A DNA stretch of 64,000 nucleotides from contig CAVUKD010000004.1 in assembly GCA_963741985.1 (NCBI GenBank), forward strand, positions 496,001 through 560,000, written 5' to 3'. The position numbers and the translations under genes are program-made. This stretch comes from Cryomorpha sp963741985 (lineage in GTDB: Bacteria > Bacteroidota > Bacteroidia > Flavobacteriales_D > Cryomorphaceae). Below the pieces are notes generated by a model, which worked only from the letters and a program-made list of their open reading frames with translations, did not search any database and was not told the DNA's origin. Shown here one piece after another: positions 18,981-28,268 of the stretch (position 1 is the first letter of the stretch; the number at the start of each line of letters is the position of its first letter).

Positions 18981-21900
18981 ATGAAACAGATGATTACTTC
19001 AAACTATGAGATGCCAGTGAAGTCCGGCTATTTTATGCAAATACTATCCAGCTTTTTTAGTCTGGTACTGTTTTTAATCGGATCTGGAGCCGCATCGGCA
19101 ACACCTCCGGGTCAACCAGTTTGTGACAACTTCGTTTATTTTCTTTCAAACCATCCACTCGGTGAGACTAACACGGATATTTATAAAGTAAGCCTCTCCG
19201 GCGGAAATGCAGATTTACAACTCCTTCTCACTAGTGAAGAAGAAGTGCATATCGCATACAATTCGGATGACAATTTAATTTACGCAGTGGGTCGGAATTC
19301 GCATTCGTACAAAACGTTCGATCCGAATGCTGCCGTGCCTGAATTCGGCCCAAGTATTGATCTAGGCGACAGCCTTTCTCTTATTACCGCTGCAGTATTT
19401 TCTGCCGATGGTAAATTACTATTCGGTAGTTCTTCTTCAAAAAGAATATATAGTGTAGATGTGAACACCAACCTGGTTTCTGTTTATGACGCGTATGCAC
19501 CTGTTGATGGAGGAGATTTAGCTTATGCATCGAATGGGATGTTGTACTTGGCTTCACGTACAGGTACAGGCCTTTACGAAGTGTGGCCGGATGGTGTGAT
19601 GCCAGATCAACTCTTGCCCGGTTCGCTACCTGATCACGTTACAGGAATGGCAATAACCGACATGGATCAATTATTGATTTCAAGCCGAGGCAATACGGGT
19701 TTGGTTTTACGTAACACAGATGGTTCTGATGCCGGTTCGTTTGCAGTAATGCTCGATGGCAACTCTTTCACACTCGGAAGTGGTGACATGACTTCGGGAT
19801 GTGATACTCGAAATAATTCAGAAGGATGTGAATCATTCAGCCTTTTCTATTCCAATCATATAAATGGGTCATCTTCTGATCTTTACAAAGTAGACATATC
19901 CGGAAATGATGCCGGGATGACACTTTTAACGACCGTTGATTTTGAAGAGCACATTGCATACAATGGAGATGATAATCAACTTTTACTTGTAAATGCAAAC
20001 GGTTCTTTCGTACGAATTTATGATCCTGTTGGAAATACTATGATCGGCGATCTTCCCATTAGCGGTATCGGCAGTCACATCTATGCGGCAGTATACAATG
20101 CCGAGGATGGTCTCCTGTATGTAGGAGATGCTTCTCAAAATAAAATTTATACCATTAACCTTACAGATGGTACTTCAACTTTCTATGCCAATGCCCCTAT
20201 TGATGGTGGTGACCTTGCTTTCCAGGATGGGATACTTTACCTTGCAACACGCCAAGGAGATAAACTTTACGAAGTTGTAGGTGGCGGAAGTGCAGTTTTG
20301 GTGGGAAGCATTCCTGCTGATGTAAACGGTATGGCCAAGGCTAACAACACGATGACTCTGTTAACTTCTAATGCTGGAGCGTCTATATTTAGCGAAGTAA
20401 GTGCAACCGACGGTTCAACTGTAAATTCTTACAATGCAATTTTGAATGGTGAGTCTTTCTCAATGTTTAACGGTGATATGGCTTCCGGCTGCGCTTCTGA
20501 TGGCGGCAGTTCAGAGGGTGAATGTATCTATAGATTGTACTACGTGCACACTCCGACAGGAGGAGGCAATCAGCCTTTGCTCGAAGTGTCTTTACACAAC
20601 GATGGTACTGCTTCATACGATGAAATTATTGCAAACCTTGGTGGCCACATCGGTCTTTCACCTGATGGGTCAACCATCTACAACGTAGGTGGAAGCAATC
20701 TGAAAGTGATCGATGTAGCGACAGCATCTGTGATTAACACCGTAAACATTCATACTGCCAGTGGTCAGAATCTTAGCGGATTCCCCGCAGCAGTGGTTTC
20801 TGCTGATGGAACCTTGTATATAGCTGGTCAAAATCAGGTATATTCGGTTAATCCTGCTTCAGGAATAGCTATTCCTTACGGCCCAAGCCGTGCTGTGAAT
20901 GGTGGTGACCTGATCGAAGTTGATGGCGAAATCTGGTTGATCACGCGCGGCAATAACACCTTCACAAATGTAATTTCAGGTGACAGCTTTACTGTCCCGG
21001 TTGATGAGATCAACGGTGCAGCAGTGCTCAGCAATGGAAATGTATTGGTAGCCGATGGCGACGGCGGTTCACTAATGAAAGAAATTGATCTTTCAACTCA
21101 GGAAGTTGTTGCAACATACGACATCGCCTTGCCATTGCACAACGGTGACCTTGCCGGCGCATGCATTAGTTCAAATAATGTAATCGAAGGTTGCTTCGGC
21201 TCAGAAGTTCTTGACTTCACTCAAGGTCTTCAAACCAATGGAAATGCAGTTGCATTTGATCGTTCAGACGCTTCTCAAGCATTGGGTGAGCCCGACAGAA
21301 GCAATGCTCCCGGTGGATTTGTATCACTCGGTGTTGGTGGATTTATTACAATCGGTTTTGCCGGTGTGATAAATGACGCTCCCGGAAATGACATCAAAAT
21401 CTGGGAAACTTCATACAAAGGAAATGTTTGTAGTGGAGGTAGTGACGAGCAAGCGGATATCGAACTTTCTGCTGATGGTGTGAACTTTCTTGCTGCCGGT
21501 ACTATTTGTCTTGATGGCGAAATTGATATCGCGAGCACAGGATTACCATATGTCTCAGCTATCCGAATTACTAATTCGGCCAGCACTGGTTCTCTTGACG
21601 GATATGATGTAGATGGTGTAGAAGCTATCACCGGATGTAGCAATGAGCCAGTCATTGTACCGGGTGAGTGCTATGCTGCTGAAGTAGTTTTATACACTCA
21701 GGGAGTGAAAGACAACGGAAGCCCTATCAGCATTGAGCGAACCGATGCTAACGAAGCACTTGGATTGCCAGAGCGCAATTCTTCGTTAAACTACGTCTCA
21801 CTTGGATATGGTGGAAGCATTATCCTTGCGTTTAATGGATCTGTTCCAAACGGTGCTGGCGATGATATTGAAGTGGTCGAGACTACATACAACTTCTCAT

Positions 21901-22415
21901 CTGTAGCAGCTTATCCTGAATACGCAGATGTATATGTATCAGTGGATGGCGTAACTTGGTCACCTGCCGGAACGATAGATCACGAAGATCGATTTATCGA
22001 CATTAACGATGCCGGTGCTTTCGATTATATCAACTATGTAAAAATCGTAAATAACGATGCACTTTCTAATACAGCTGATGCATTTGATTTGGACGGAGTG
22101 GTAGCTCTATATAACTGCGAAAATGGTGGTCAAGAGCCTATAGCCGTGGATTCTCAAAGCTCACTTACCTCATCTCCAAATCCTACTACAGGACCTTCCC
22201 AAGTATTGTTTACACCCGCTGCAACAGGCAAAACCTATGTAGATGTATATGATATGAATGGTAGAAAAGTAAGTACCATTTTTGATCAGGTTGCTCAGGA
22301 AGGACAAGAGTATCGTATTGATTTCAACGGACTATCGCTTCCAAATGGTTTCTATGTATATGTTCTTACGAACAACAACGAAACTACAATTGAGCGGTTT
22401 TTGATTGCTAAGTAA
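18981..22415 (+). CDS. T9SS surface protein with propeller modules A, B and C and a sorting domain
   Basis: A long basic/hydrophobic N-terminus (cleavage likely after ASA near residue 40) leads straight into module A (CDNFVYFLS, about 48-280), module B (CESFSLFYSN, about 282-513), module C (CIYRLYYVH, about 514-736), D1 (from about 737), D2 (from about 894) and a type A T9SS sorting domain (from about 1064: SPNPTTGPS ... KFLIAK-like end RFLIAK). The A/B/C units carry repeated DG.LY.... strands like SMP-30/NHL propellers. It is a diverged paralogue of the 3-8720 and 14435-18511 proteins, which carry A+B and A+C respectively, so this is the only one with all three. It lacks the acidic Cys modules. 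Secreted and surface-anchored; the ligand is unknown. Confidence 0.92.
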   Translation: MKQMITSNYEMPVKSGYFMQILSSFFSLVLFLIGSGAASATPPGQPVCDNFVYFLSNHPLGETNTDIYKVSLSGGNADLQLLLTSEEEVHIAYNSDDNLIYAVGRNSHSYKTFDPNAAVPEFGPSIDLGDSLSLITAAVFSADGKLLFGSSSSKRIYSVDVNTNLVSVYDAYAPVDGGDLAYASNGMLYLASRTGTGLYEVWPDGVMPDQLLPGSLPDHVTGMAITDMDQLLISSRGNTGLVLRNTDGSDAGSFAVMLDGNSFTLGSGDMTSGCDTRNNSEGCESFSLFYSNHINGSSSDLYKVDISGNDAGMTLLTTVDFEEHIAYNGDDNQLLLVNANGSFVRIYDPVGNTMIGDLPISGIGSHIYAAVYNAEDGLLYVGDASQNKIYTINLTDGTSTFYANAPIDGGDLAFQDGILYLATRQGDKLYEVVGGGSAVLVGSIPADVNGMAKANNTMTLLTSNAGASIFSEVSATDGSTVNSYNAILNGESFSMFNGDMASGCASDGGSSEGECIYRLYYVHTPTGGGNQPLLEVSLHNDGTASYDEIIANLGGHIGLSPDGSTIYNVGGSNLKVIDVATASVINTVNIHTASGQNLSGFPAAVVSADGTLYIAGQNQVYSVNPASGIAIPYGPSRAVNGGDLIEVDGEIWLITRGNNTFTNVISGDSFTVPVDEINGAAVLSNGNVLVADGDGGSLMKEIDLSTQEVVATYDIALPLHNGDLAGACISSNNVIEGCFGSEVLDFTQGLQTNGNAVAFDRSDASQALGEPDRSNAPGGFVSLGVGGFITIGFAGVINDAPGNDIKIWETSYKGNVCSGGSDEQADIELSADGVNFLAAGTICLDGEIDIASTGLPYVSAIRITNSASTGSLDGYDVDGVEAITGCSNEPVIVPGECYAAEVVLYTQGVKDNGSPISIERTDANEALGLPERNSSLNYVSLGYGGSIILAFNGSVPNGAGDDIEVVETTYNFSSVAAYPEYADVYVSVDGVTWSPAGTIDHEDRFIDINDAGAFDYINYVKIVNNDALSNTADAFDLDGVVALYNCENGGQEPIAVDSQSSLTSSPNPTTGPSQVLFTPAATGKTYVDVYDMNGRKVSTIFDQVAQEGQEYRIDFNGLSLPNGFYVYVLTNNNETTIERFLIAK

Positions 22416-22443
22416 AATAAGATAAAACGCATTCGTTTCTGAT

Positions 22444-22475
22444 TCCCGATTGCCATATGGCAGTCGGGATTTTTT
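22444..22475 (+). terminator. Rho-independent terminator after the third paralogue
   Basis: Stem 22444-22454 / 22459-22469 (TCCCGATTGCC with GGCAGTCGGGA), loop ATAT, T run. Same stem as the terminator at 18647. Confidence 0.92.
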
Positions 22476-22549
22476 GTTTTTGATCACGAATTAGTAAATC
22501 AATTACACTAAATTTACATGGTTCGGATGAACGCCAAACAAAGTGTAAT

Positions 22550-22771
22550 ATGAAAAGAATAGCTGCAATACTCGGAATAATCATTTCAATTATTTACTTA
22601 CTCAATTTTTCGATGGGTATTTTCGAACTTCCCGACTATCTGCCTATAGTCGGAAATATAGATGAATTTGTTGCGGCAACGCTGCTGATTGCTTCACTGA
22701 AACATTTCGATATTGACTTTACGAATTTCCTTGTTGGAAGAAAAAGACGACAGAATAATCCTGCACATTGA
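22550..22771 (+). CDS. Small membrane protein, DUF1232-like
   Basis: 73 residues. A hydrophobic helix (about 4-24) is followed by LPDYLPIVGNIDEF, close to the DUF1232/YkvA core motif IPDfiPvlGylDDl, and then a second hydrophobic stretch and a basic tail (GRKRRQ). Shorter than usual family members. It sits 18 bp upstream of csaA and may be co-transcribed with it. Function unknown. Confidence 0.7.
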   Translation: MKRIAAILGIIISIIYLLNFSMGIFELPDYLPIVGNIDEFVAATLLIASLKHFDIDFTNFLVGRKRRQNNPAH

Positions 22772-22789
22772 CACTATAAAACTGTACGA

Positions 22790-23131
22790 ATGGAGCGTAA
22801 GCCTGAAATAAGTTGGGACGATTTTCAAAAAATCGATATGCGCATCGGTAAGGTAATCGATGCCCAACCATTTGCGAAAGCGCGCAGCCCAGCTTACAAG
22901 CTATGGGTAGATTTTGGCGAAATAGGCGTTTTAAAAACGAGTGCTCAAATCACAGAACAATATACTCCCGAAGAGATAATTGGCAAACAAGTCATTGCAG
23001 TTGTCAATTTTCCATCAAAACAGATCGCCGATTTTATGAGCGAATGTCTCGTTATGGGAATTTACACCCCACAAGGAGTCGTATTGCTCAGTTCAGAAAA
23101 AACAGTCGAAAACGGATCAGTAATCGGTTAA
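22790..23131 (+). CDS. csaA: CsaA-like tRNA-binding domain protein
   Basis: 113 residues forming a single EMAP/tRNA-binding OB fold: DFQKIDMRIGKVIDAQPFAKARSPAYKLWVDFG, then the NFPSKQIADFMSECLVMG segment that supplies the dimer and ligand surface in CsaA. In other bacteria the family acts as an export-related chaperone and binds tRNA-like ligands; that role is taken from the family. Full length for CsaA (about 110). Its stop codon overlaps the stop of convergent dnaN: the coding regions share four bases (23128-23131), leaving no room for a terminator. Confidence 0.9.
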   Translation: MERKPEISWDDFQKIDMRIGKVIDAQPFAKARSPAYKLWVDFGEIGVLKTSAQITEQYTPEEIIGKQVIAVVNFPSKQIADFMSECLVMGIYTPQGVVLLSSEKTVENGSVIG

Positions 23132-24249
23132 GCATTAAGCATTACTGGCATTACGAGCATAAGGATATCTTCTCCATCGTTATCAGCATTAACCGGAACA
23201 AGAATCCCCGCTCTGTTAGGTGCACTCAAATGTAATTCAACATCTTCGGTATCCAAATTATTCAGCATTTCAATCATGAAGCGTGAATTAAATCCGATTT
23301 CCATATCGTCGCCTTCATAACTGCATGAAAGGCGCTCATTGGCCTCATTTGAGAAATCAAGATCCTCAGCTGATACGGATAGTTCGCTTCCGCTAATGCG
23401 CAGTCGAACCTGATGGGTAGTCTTATTGGAGAAAATAGATACCCGACGTATTGAACCTAAAAGTGCCGTACGGCTTACCAACATAACATTCGGATTATCC
23501 TTTGGAATGACCGCTTCATAATTTGGATATTTTCCATCGATGAGGCGAGCAATTACAACGGTATTATCAAAAGACAAACGCACATTATTGCTGTCAAATT
23601 CCATATCAACATCGGAAGCAGTATTACCAAGAATACCTTTCAGCAAGTTGAGTGGTTTTTTAGGTACGATTATGGAAGCTGTTTTATCGGCTTTCGCATC
23701 GGTACGCGTATATCGAACCAGTTTATGCGCATCGGTAGCTACAAACCGAATATCTTCTGAAGACAATTCGACAAACATACCCGACATTACCGGACGCAAA
23801 TCGTCATTACCAGTGGCAAAAATGGTTTTATGGATTGCTTGTGAAAGCAAATCCGAAGACACCGTGATTTTCGAAGGGTCTTCCATTTGCGGATTCTTTG
23901 GAAACTCATCTGCCGAGAATCCGGCAAGTTTACTTTTTCCGAAAGAACTTGAAATTTCCACCCCCAAGGTTTTCTCATCAATCGTAAATGTGAGGGGTTG
24001 TTCGGGAAGCGTTTTCAAATAATCAAGGATAAGACGAGCCGGAACAGCAATACTTCCTTGTTCTTCAGCTTTTACTTCAAGTTTGGAAATCATTGTTGTT
24101 TCCAGGTCACTCGCCGAAATCGTAAGTTCATTCTTGTCGAGTTCGAAAAGAAAATTATCCAAAATCGGCAGAGTATTGTTGCTGGCAAGGACGCCGCTAA
24201 CATTTTGTAAACACTTGAGTAAATCGGTACTGGTAATTATAAACTTCAT
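23128..24249 (-). CDS. dnaN: DNA polymerase III beta subunit (sliding clamp)
   Basis: 373 residues, normal for the family. The three clamp folds are visible: an N-terminal MKFIITSTDLLKCLQNVSGVLASNNTLPILDNFLFEL, the middle IRFVATDAHKLVRY motif typical of DnaN, and a C-terminal end LVMPVMLNA in place of the usual MPMRL. It is the processivity ring that encircles DNA and tethers polymerase III, MutS, ligase and others through the hydrophobic cleft. It faces csaA and lies downstream of the gldF-gldG-DUF4340 run on the same strand, with an 84-bp gap carrying its own -7 element. Confidence 0.98.
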   Translation of the reverse strand: MKFIITSTDLLKCLQNVSGVLASNNTLPILDNFLFELDKNELTISASDLETTMISKLEVKAEEQGSIAVPARLILDYLKTLPEQPLTFTIDEKTLGVEISSSFGKSKLAGFSADEFPKNPQMEDPSKITVSSDLLSQAIHKTIFATGNDDLRPVMSGMFVELSSEDIRFVATDAHKLVRYTRTDAKADKTASIIVPKKPLNLLKGILGNTASDVDMEFDSNNVRLSFDNTVVIARLIDGKYPNYEAVIPKDNPNVMLVSRTALLGSIRRVSIFSNKTTHQVRLRISGSELSVSAEDLDFSNEANERLSCSYEGDDMEIGFNSRFMIEMLNNLDTEDVELHLSAPNRAGILVPVNADNDGEDILMLVMPVMLNA

Positions 24250-24283
24250 AGGATTTGTTCGTTGTAGCTAAACTATGTGGCCA

Positions 24284-24291
24284 CAAATATA
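24284..24291 (-). promoter_or_regulatory. Possible -7 element upstream of dnaN
   Basis: TATATTTG on the minus strand (TAnnTTTG), 35 bases from the dnaN ATG. I find no TTG at the right distance, so this is half a promoter. Confidence 0.45.
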
Positions 24292-24333
24292 ATTCATTCA
24301 GGCGAACGATAATAATAAGATTTCAAACAACAT

Positions 24334-25368
24334 TTAGTTCTCTGATTTTTTGAGAAAAGCACTGAGTGGAGCCCGAAATTTATCCCATGCGTATCGTTGA
24401 GCCAGAGCAAGTTCTCCATTATCACACATTCCGTACACACGTTCCCGATCTACTTTTGAAGGAGTAACTTTATCATCTTCCATTTCTCCATCCCAAGGTT
24501 TTTTAGCCCAAAGCTTTATTTCGCGCTTCTGCCGTGGATCTTTTATGGTAATAATCTGATAGGGGGTCTGTGTTTTTACAGAATCTTCCTGGACATCGGT
24601 CAGGCCTGTTTCATAATTCTCAAAAGAGGCGAGTTTATAATTGAGCAGATAATCCTTCACCATGGAAGTATCAAATTCCGAAATAGGCTGATCACTTCCA
24701 TACTTGAAAATTTTCAAATCATTTCCACCTCCATAGGTTATTTTGAAAGATTGATTTTCTTGTCCTGGATACAAAACTTCAACCTCTTGAAGCCCCATGT
24801 TTGGATAGCTGATAATTCTAGTACTTCGCCACTCACTTTCATTGGTGAAGAAACGTGTATTGAGCATACCGATAAAACCACGCATGTCGAGTATAAACGG
24901 AGCCTTGGACCTGCCACCCTCGGGAGTTTCGAGAACCATATAAGTCCCTTTTTTATCCATTGTGGCATAACCTACATACCAAGTTTTTAGCCACTTACCA
25001 TTCCGGTCGTAAATTTCCACCTTTTTACTCATTCCGGCCATTACGCGAATAACCTGTTCCTGACCTTCTTTCGGAACTGGTCTCTGGATATAAACATTTT
25101 TAAAAGTCTTTAAAATCGTCTCAACGGCGTCTTCCCTCGCGGGAAATTTTCCATTCACATTCCACTCTCCGTTTTCCTCGCGCGTAAGTGTAATGGTCTT
25201 TCCTAACCTGTCTGCAATAAAAATCTTCCCTACAATCGAGGTATCCTGAATAGCATAATCTGTTTGTGCTTTTACCGAAGTACCGTCCGGATTTACCGTT
25301 ACACTAAAATAGATGGCAATAGCGACAACTATCAAGACGAGAAATAATAATGGAAGGGTCTTTCGCAT
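24334..25368 (-). CDS. DUF4340 domain protein of the gldFG operon
   Basis: 344 residues: one N-terminal membrane anchor (about 5-24, LPLLFLVLIVVAIAIYF) and a periplasmic region with the repeated GKTITLTREENGEWNVNGKFPA type strands seen in DUF4340. It begins two bases after the gldG stop and is almost certainly translated from the same message. DUF4340 proteins commonly follow GldG/ABC-auxiliary proteins in Bacteroidota. A role as an extracytoplasmic part of the same transporter is inference. Confidence 0.85.
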   Translation of the reverse strand: MRKTLPLLFLVLIVVAIAIYFSVTVNPDGTSVKAQTDYAIQDTSIVGKIFIADRLGKTITLTREENGEWNVNGKFPAREDAVETILKTFKNVYIQRPVPKEGQEQVIRVMAGMSKKVEIYDRNGKWLKTWYVGYATMDKKGTYMVLETPEGGRSKAPFILDMRGFIGMLNTRFFTNESEWRSTRIISYPNMGLQEVEVLYPGQENQSFKITYGGGNDLKIFKYGSDQPISEFDTSMVKDYLLNYKLASFENYETGLTDVQEDSVKTQTPYQIITIKDPRQKREIKLWAKKPWDGEMEDDKVTPSKVDRERVYGMCDNGELALAQRYAWDKFRAPLSAFLKKSEN

Positions 25369-25370
25369 AC

Positions 25371-27113
25371 TTATTTTCTTTTCACCGTGTATTTTTTCTT
25401 ACGCCAAAGCCATTGACCTATGCCAAAAAGGAATGTGAGAAAAACTGGAATTCCAATATTAAACATCTGCCAAAAATACCGCTGATTATTGACTTTTTCA
25501 ACATCCAATTTTCTAATTTTGATACTTCTTGAACGCACATTTATCAAGCTGGAATCTCCAAGCAAATAATTTACGCTATTGATCAAAAACTCTTTATTCC
25601 CGTACATTGTTTTCTTCATCACAGGATCGAAACCCAGGGGTCTAAACTGAGTTCCGTCTGGGCTCACTTCGTTTTTTATGATATCTCCATCCGCGATAAC
25701 CATCATACGGTTAAAAGTGCTTTTATCGTGAAAATCGAATAGTTTTTCATTTAAAAAGTTCGGCGGAAGTCTGTTCACAAAATTGGATGTAAACTGACCT
25801 TCGAGAAGGACCGCAACAGTCTGATTGGGTCGGTTGGAATTTCCAAAATCAGGATTGATGGATACAATATTCAGACTCACCCGAACGGGCGATTTCATGA
25901 CACGCGTATATTCCGAAGTAGTGAGGATAATCCTTTTCTTCACATTTGGTGATGCAACGGTATCGATGCTACTTATAAATTCGGTGAGAATGGGATCAAC
26001 ATTGGCCGTGATTGGATTCGACTTTTCAGGAATGAGAATCGGCTGGAAATACCAGGGAAATAGCTGCGATCGCTCGTTGCCTTGGGGTCCGGTGAGCAGC
26101 GAAATCGGTGCACAAGTGCGATCGATAAGCAAGTCATTATTGATACGGACTCCATAATTGAAAAGCATATCGTCCAGATTGTCGTTCAACGGAATAGACA
26201 TATTCAGAGCACTGGTTTTCAGACTATCCATATCGATTTTCATGGCATCTAACAGCCAGAGCACCTTACCCCCTTCCATGATAAACTGATCGATAATGTA
26301 TTTGTCTTTTTCGTCAAAAGATTTTTCGGGTTTGGCCACAATCAGTGCATCATAGCGATTAAATCGCTTGCCTTTTCCGGCCATGTTTTTGCTTAGAGCA
26401 TCGACATTTCCAGCAATGGTCACACGATCGACTTTATAGTATTTTTCGAGTTCCTGTTGGAAATCTTTCGTTTGAATTTCAGAGAGTTCACCTTGCCCTT
26501 CGAGGAATGCTACTTTTGGAATTTCTTGGCGCCGCAGTTCGTAGATGGCATTCACAAAAGTGTACTCAAGATTGTTGATGGTACGGTTTACCATTTCTGC
26601 ATCGGTAGCCCGCTCTTGGTTGTGCAAAATCTGGAGCGGTACTTCTTTTCCCTCATACGAAATCAAAGCACCGGGGAAAACGATTTTCTCGCTCATTCCG
26701 TCTTTTTCCCGAATCTGAAGAGAAGAATAGTTCAAGCCCTTTTTCACCAATTCGCCATACATGGCCTCGCGTGATTTCTTGTCTGGCGCTTCACTCGGGT
26801 TAATAAATTCGTACTGAATATTCGTCCCGGCATAGGCACGCATTTCATCCAATTTTTCCTTTACCGCCTGGCTCAACCGTTGATAATCGGCCGGGAAATC
26901 TCCTTTTAAGAAAACCTTCACATAGACCTCATCATTCAGTGATTCAAGAAGGTTGATTGTGGTAGGCGTAAGTGTATGCCGCTTCTCTTCCGTAAGGTCG
27001 AATCGCCTGAATACGAACGTACTGACATAGGCTAAAAGGATAAAAAAGGTGATTCCTAGGAGGGCTTCAATCCAAACACGATTTTTCTCTGCAGTTCGCT
27101 TTTTCATTTCCAC
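25371..27113 (-). CDS. gldG: GldG, gliding-motility ABC transporter auxiliary protein
   Basis: 580 residues. N-terminal helix (about 16-32), a large extracytoplasmic region of the ABC_transp_aux type (DYQRLSQAVKEKLDEMRAYA; VAFLEGQGEL; VLWLLDAMKIDMDSL; NNDLLIDRTCAPI), and a C-terminal helix (FGIGQWLWRKKKY). It overlaps the end of gldF by 10 bp and is followed two bases later by the DUF4340 gene. In Flavobacterium, GldA, GldF and GldG form an ABC transporter required for gliding. GldA is not in the window. Confidence 0.93.
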   Translation of the reverse strand: MEMKKRTAEKNRVWIEALLGITFFILLAYVSTFVFRRFDLTEEKRHTLTPTTINLLESLNDEVYVKVFLKGDFPADYQRLSQAVKEKLDEMRAYAGTNIQYEFINPSEAPDKKSREAMYGELVKKGLNYSSLQIREKDGMSEKIVFPGALISYEGKEVPLQILHNQERATDAEMVNRTINNLEYTFVNAIYELRRQEIPKVAFLEGQGELSEIQTKDFQQELEKYYKVDRVTIAGNVDALSKNMAGKGKRFNRYDALIVAKPEKSFDEKDKYIIDQFIMEGGKVLWLLDAMKIDMDSLKTSALNMSIPLNDNLDDMLFNYGVRINNDLLIDRTCAPISLLTGPQGNERSQLFPWYFQPILIPEKSNPITANVDPILTEFISSIDTVASPNVKKRIILTTSEYTRVMKSPVRVSLNIVSINPDFGNSNRPNQTVAVLLEGQFTSNFVNRLPPNFLNEKLFDFHDKSTFNRMMVIADGDIIKNEVSPDGTQFRPLGFDPVMKKTMYGNKEFLINSVNYLLGDSSLINVRSRSIKIRKLDVEKVNNQRYFWQMFNIGIPVFLTFLFGIGQWLWRKKKYTVKRK

Positions 27114-27838
27114 TTTCTGCTTTGAAGAACGGTTTTCGTCAAGACGATAAATATTCCCGAAAGGGAAATAAAATAGGCCACATCCCGGGTATCGATAACT
27201 CCACGGCTCATGGAATCATAGTGCTCAGAGATTCCCAATTCCTGTACAAATCTATCCATTGAGCCAAAAAGGTCGAAAGAGGCGATTTGATCAAGGCCGC
27301 TGTAAAAAACAAAGCAGAGAAAAAGGGCGAGAATAAATGCAACGACCTGATTATCGCTTAATGCCGAAGCAAAAACACCAATCGAGGTAAAGCCGGCCCC
27401 GAGAAAAAGAAGGCCCAAATAAGATCCCCAAGTACCTCCCATATCGAGATTACCAACAGGATTGCCGAGTTCATAAACGCTGTAATAATAAACTAAAGTA
27501 GGCAGCAAGGACAAAAACACCAGCGCTACTCCGGCAAAATATTTAGATAAAATAATCTGAAGATCGGTAAGTGGACGGGTGAAGAGTAATTCGATTGTAC
27601 CAGTGCGCTTTTCTTCCGAAAAGGAACGCATAGTGATGGCGGGTACGAGAAACATAAAAACCCAAGGAGCCACATAAAACAGCGTACTGAGCGTGGCATA
27701 TCCACTATCAAGTACCTGAAGATTTCCTTCGAACCCCCACATAAACAGGCCAGTAAGCAATAGAAAAACCGCCACCACGACATAACCTATGACTGAACTG
27801 AGAAAACTACGAATTTCTTTGCTGAGCAACGCCCACAT
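27104..27838 (-). CDS. gldF: GldF, gliding-motility ABC transporter permease
   Basis: 244 residues, six predicted membrane helices. The N-terminus MWALLSKEIRSFLSSVIGYVV and the SEEKRTGTIELLFTRPLTD motif are typical of ABC-2 permeases of the GldF type. First gene of the gldF-gldG-DUF4340 operon. A TATCTTTG element on the minus strand (27861-27868) lies 23 bases upstream of its ATG. Confidence 0.94.
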   Translation of the reverse strand: MWALLSKEIRSFLSSVIGYVVVAVFLLLTGLFMWGFEGNLQVLDSGYATLSTLFYVAPWVFMFLVPAITMRSFSEEKRTGTIELLFTRPLTDLQIILSKYFAGVALVFLSLLPTLVYYYSVYELGNPVGNLDMGGTWGSYLGLLFLGAGFTSIGVFASALSDNQVVAFILALFLCFVFYSGLDQIASFDLFGSMDRFVQELGISEHYDSMSRGVIDTRDVAYFISLSGIFIVLTKTVLQSRKWK

Positions 27839-27860
27839 TGGCAGATTGAATTTTAGCGGT

Positions 27861-27868
27861 CAAAGATA
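27861..27868 (-). promoter_or_regulatory. -7 element upstream of gldF
   Basis: TATCTTTG on the minus strand fits TAnnTTTG and lies just before gldF. No TTG at the expected 19-base distance. Confidence 0.45.
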
Positions 27869-27959
27869 CACTATTTGAAAGGTGCGAATAACGCGATTCA
27901 AGTATCGGAAGGAAAAAGAAACAAACGGGAGGTCTATTCTAACAATTCTTAACAAGGCA

Positions 27960-28256
27960 CTATTCAGGCATTTCAATTCTCCGGGAGCTCCATGCCTTGG
28001 CGGGTTCTGAAAAAAGCGGCTTCACCTGAGTCCAAAAAGCATTGAAAACTGCGGAATGGCGATATGTATTCAAATCCGATTCAGAATCCCAGTGGCTGTA
28101 GGTGGTCATTGAATCTCGGCTTTTCACATCACGAAGTATTTCAAGGTAGGTACATCCCTTCATAGCTCGCACTTTGGGTGCCACCTCAAGAATGAACTGT
28201 AAGGCTTCGTCAATATTTTCAGGTTCAATTTTGAGTTGAACTATTCTTACAATCAT
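27960..28256 (-). CDS. ABM-fold (antibiotic biosynthesis monooxygenase-like) protein
   Basis: 98 residues of a single dimeric alpha-beta barrel: MIVRIVQLKIEPENIDEALQF, then CTYLEILRDVKSRDSMTTYSHWDSESDLNTYRHSAVF. The S.W.S...L..Y..S..F pattern is characteristic of ABM/YgiN-type proteins. The substrate cannot be told; many are quinone or aldehyde detoxification or heme-related enzymes. A small membrane protein gene ends 13 bp upstream on the same strand. Confidence 0.85.
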   Translation of the reverse strand: MIVRIVQLKIEPENIDEALQFILEVAPKVRAMKGCTYLEILRDVKSRDSMTTYSHWDSESDLNTYRHSAVFNAFWTQVKPLFSEPAKAWSSRRIEMPE

Positions 28257-28268
28257 AAAAAAACTGAG

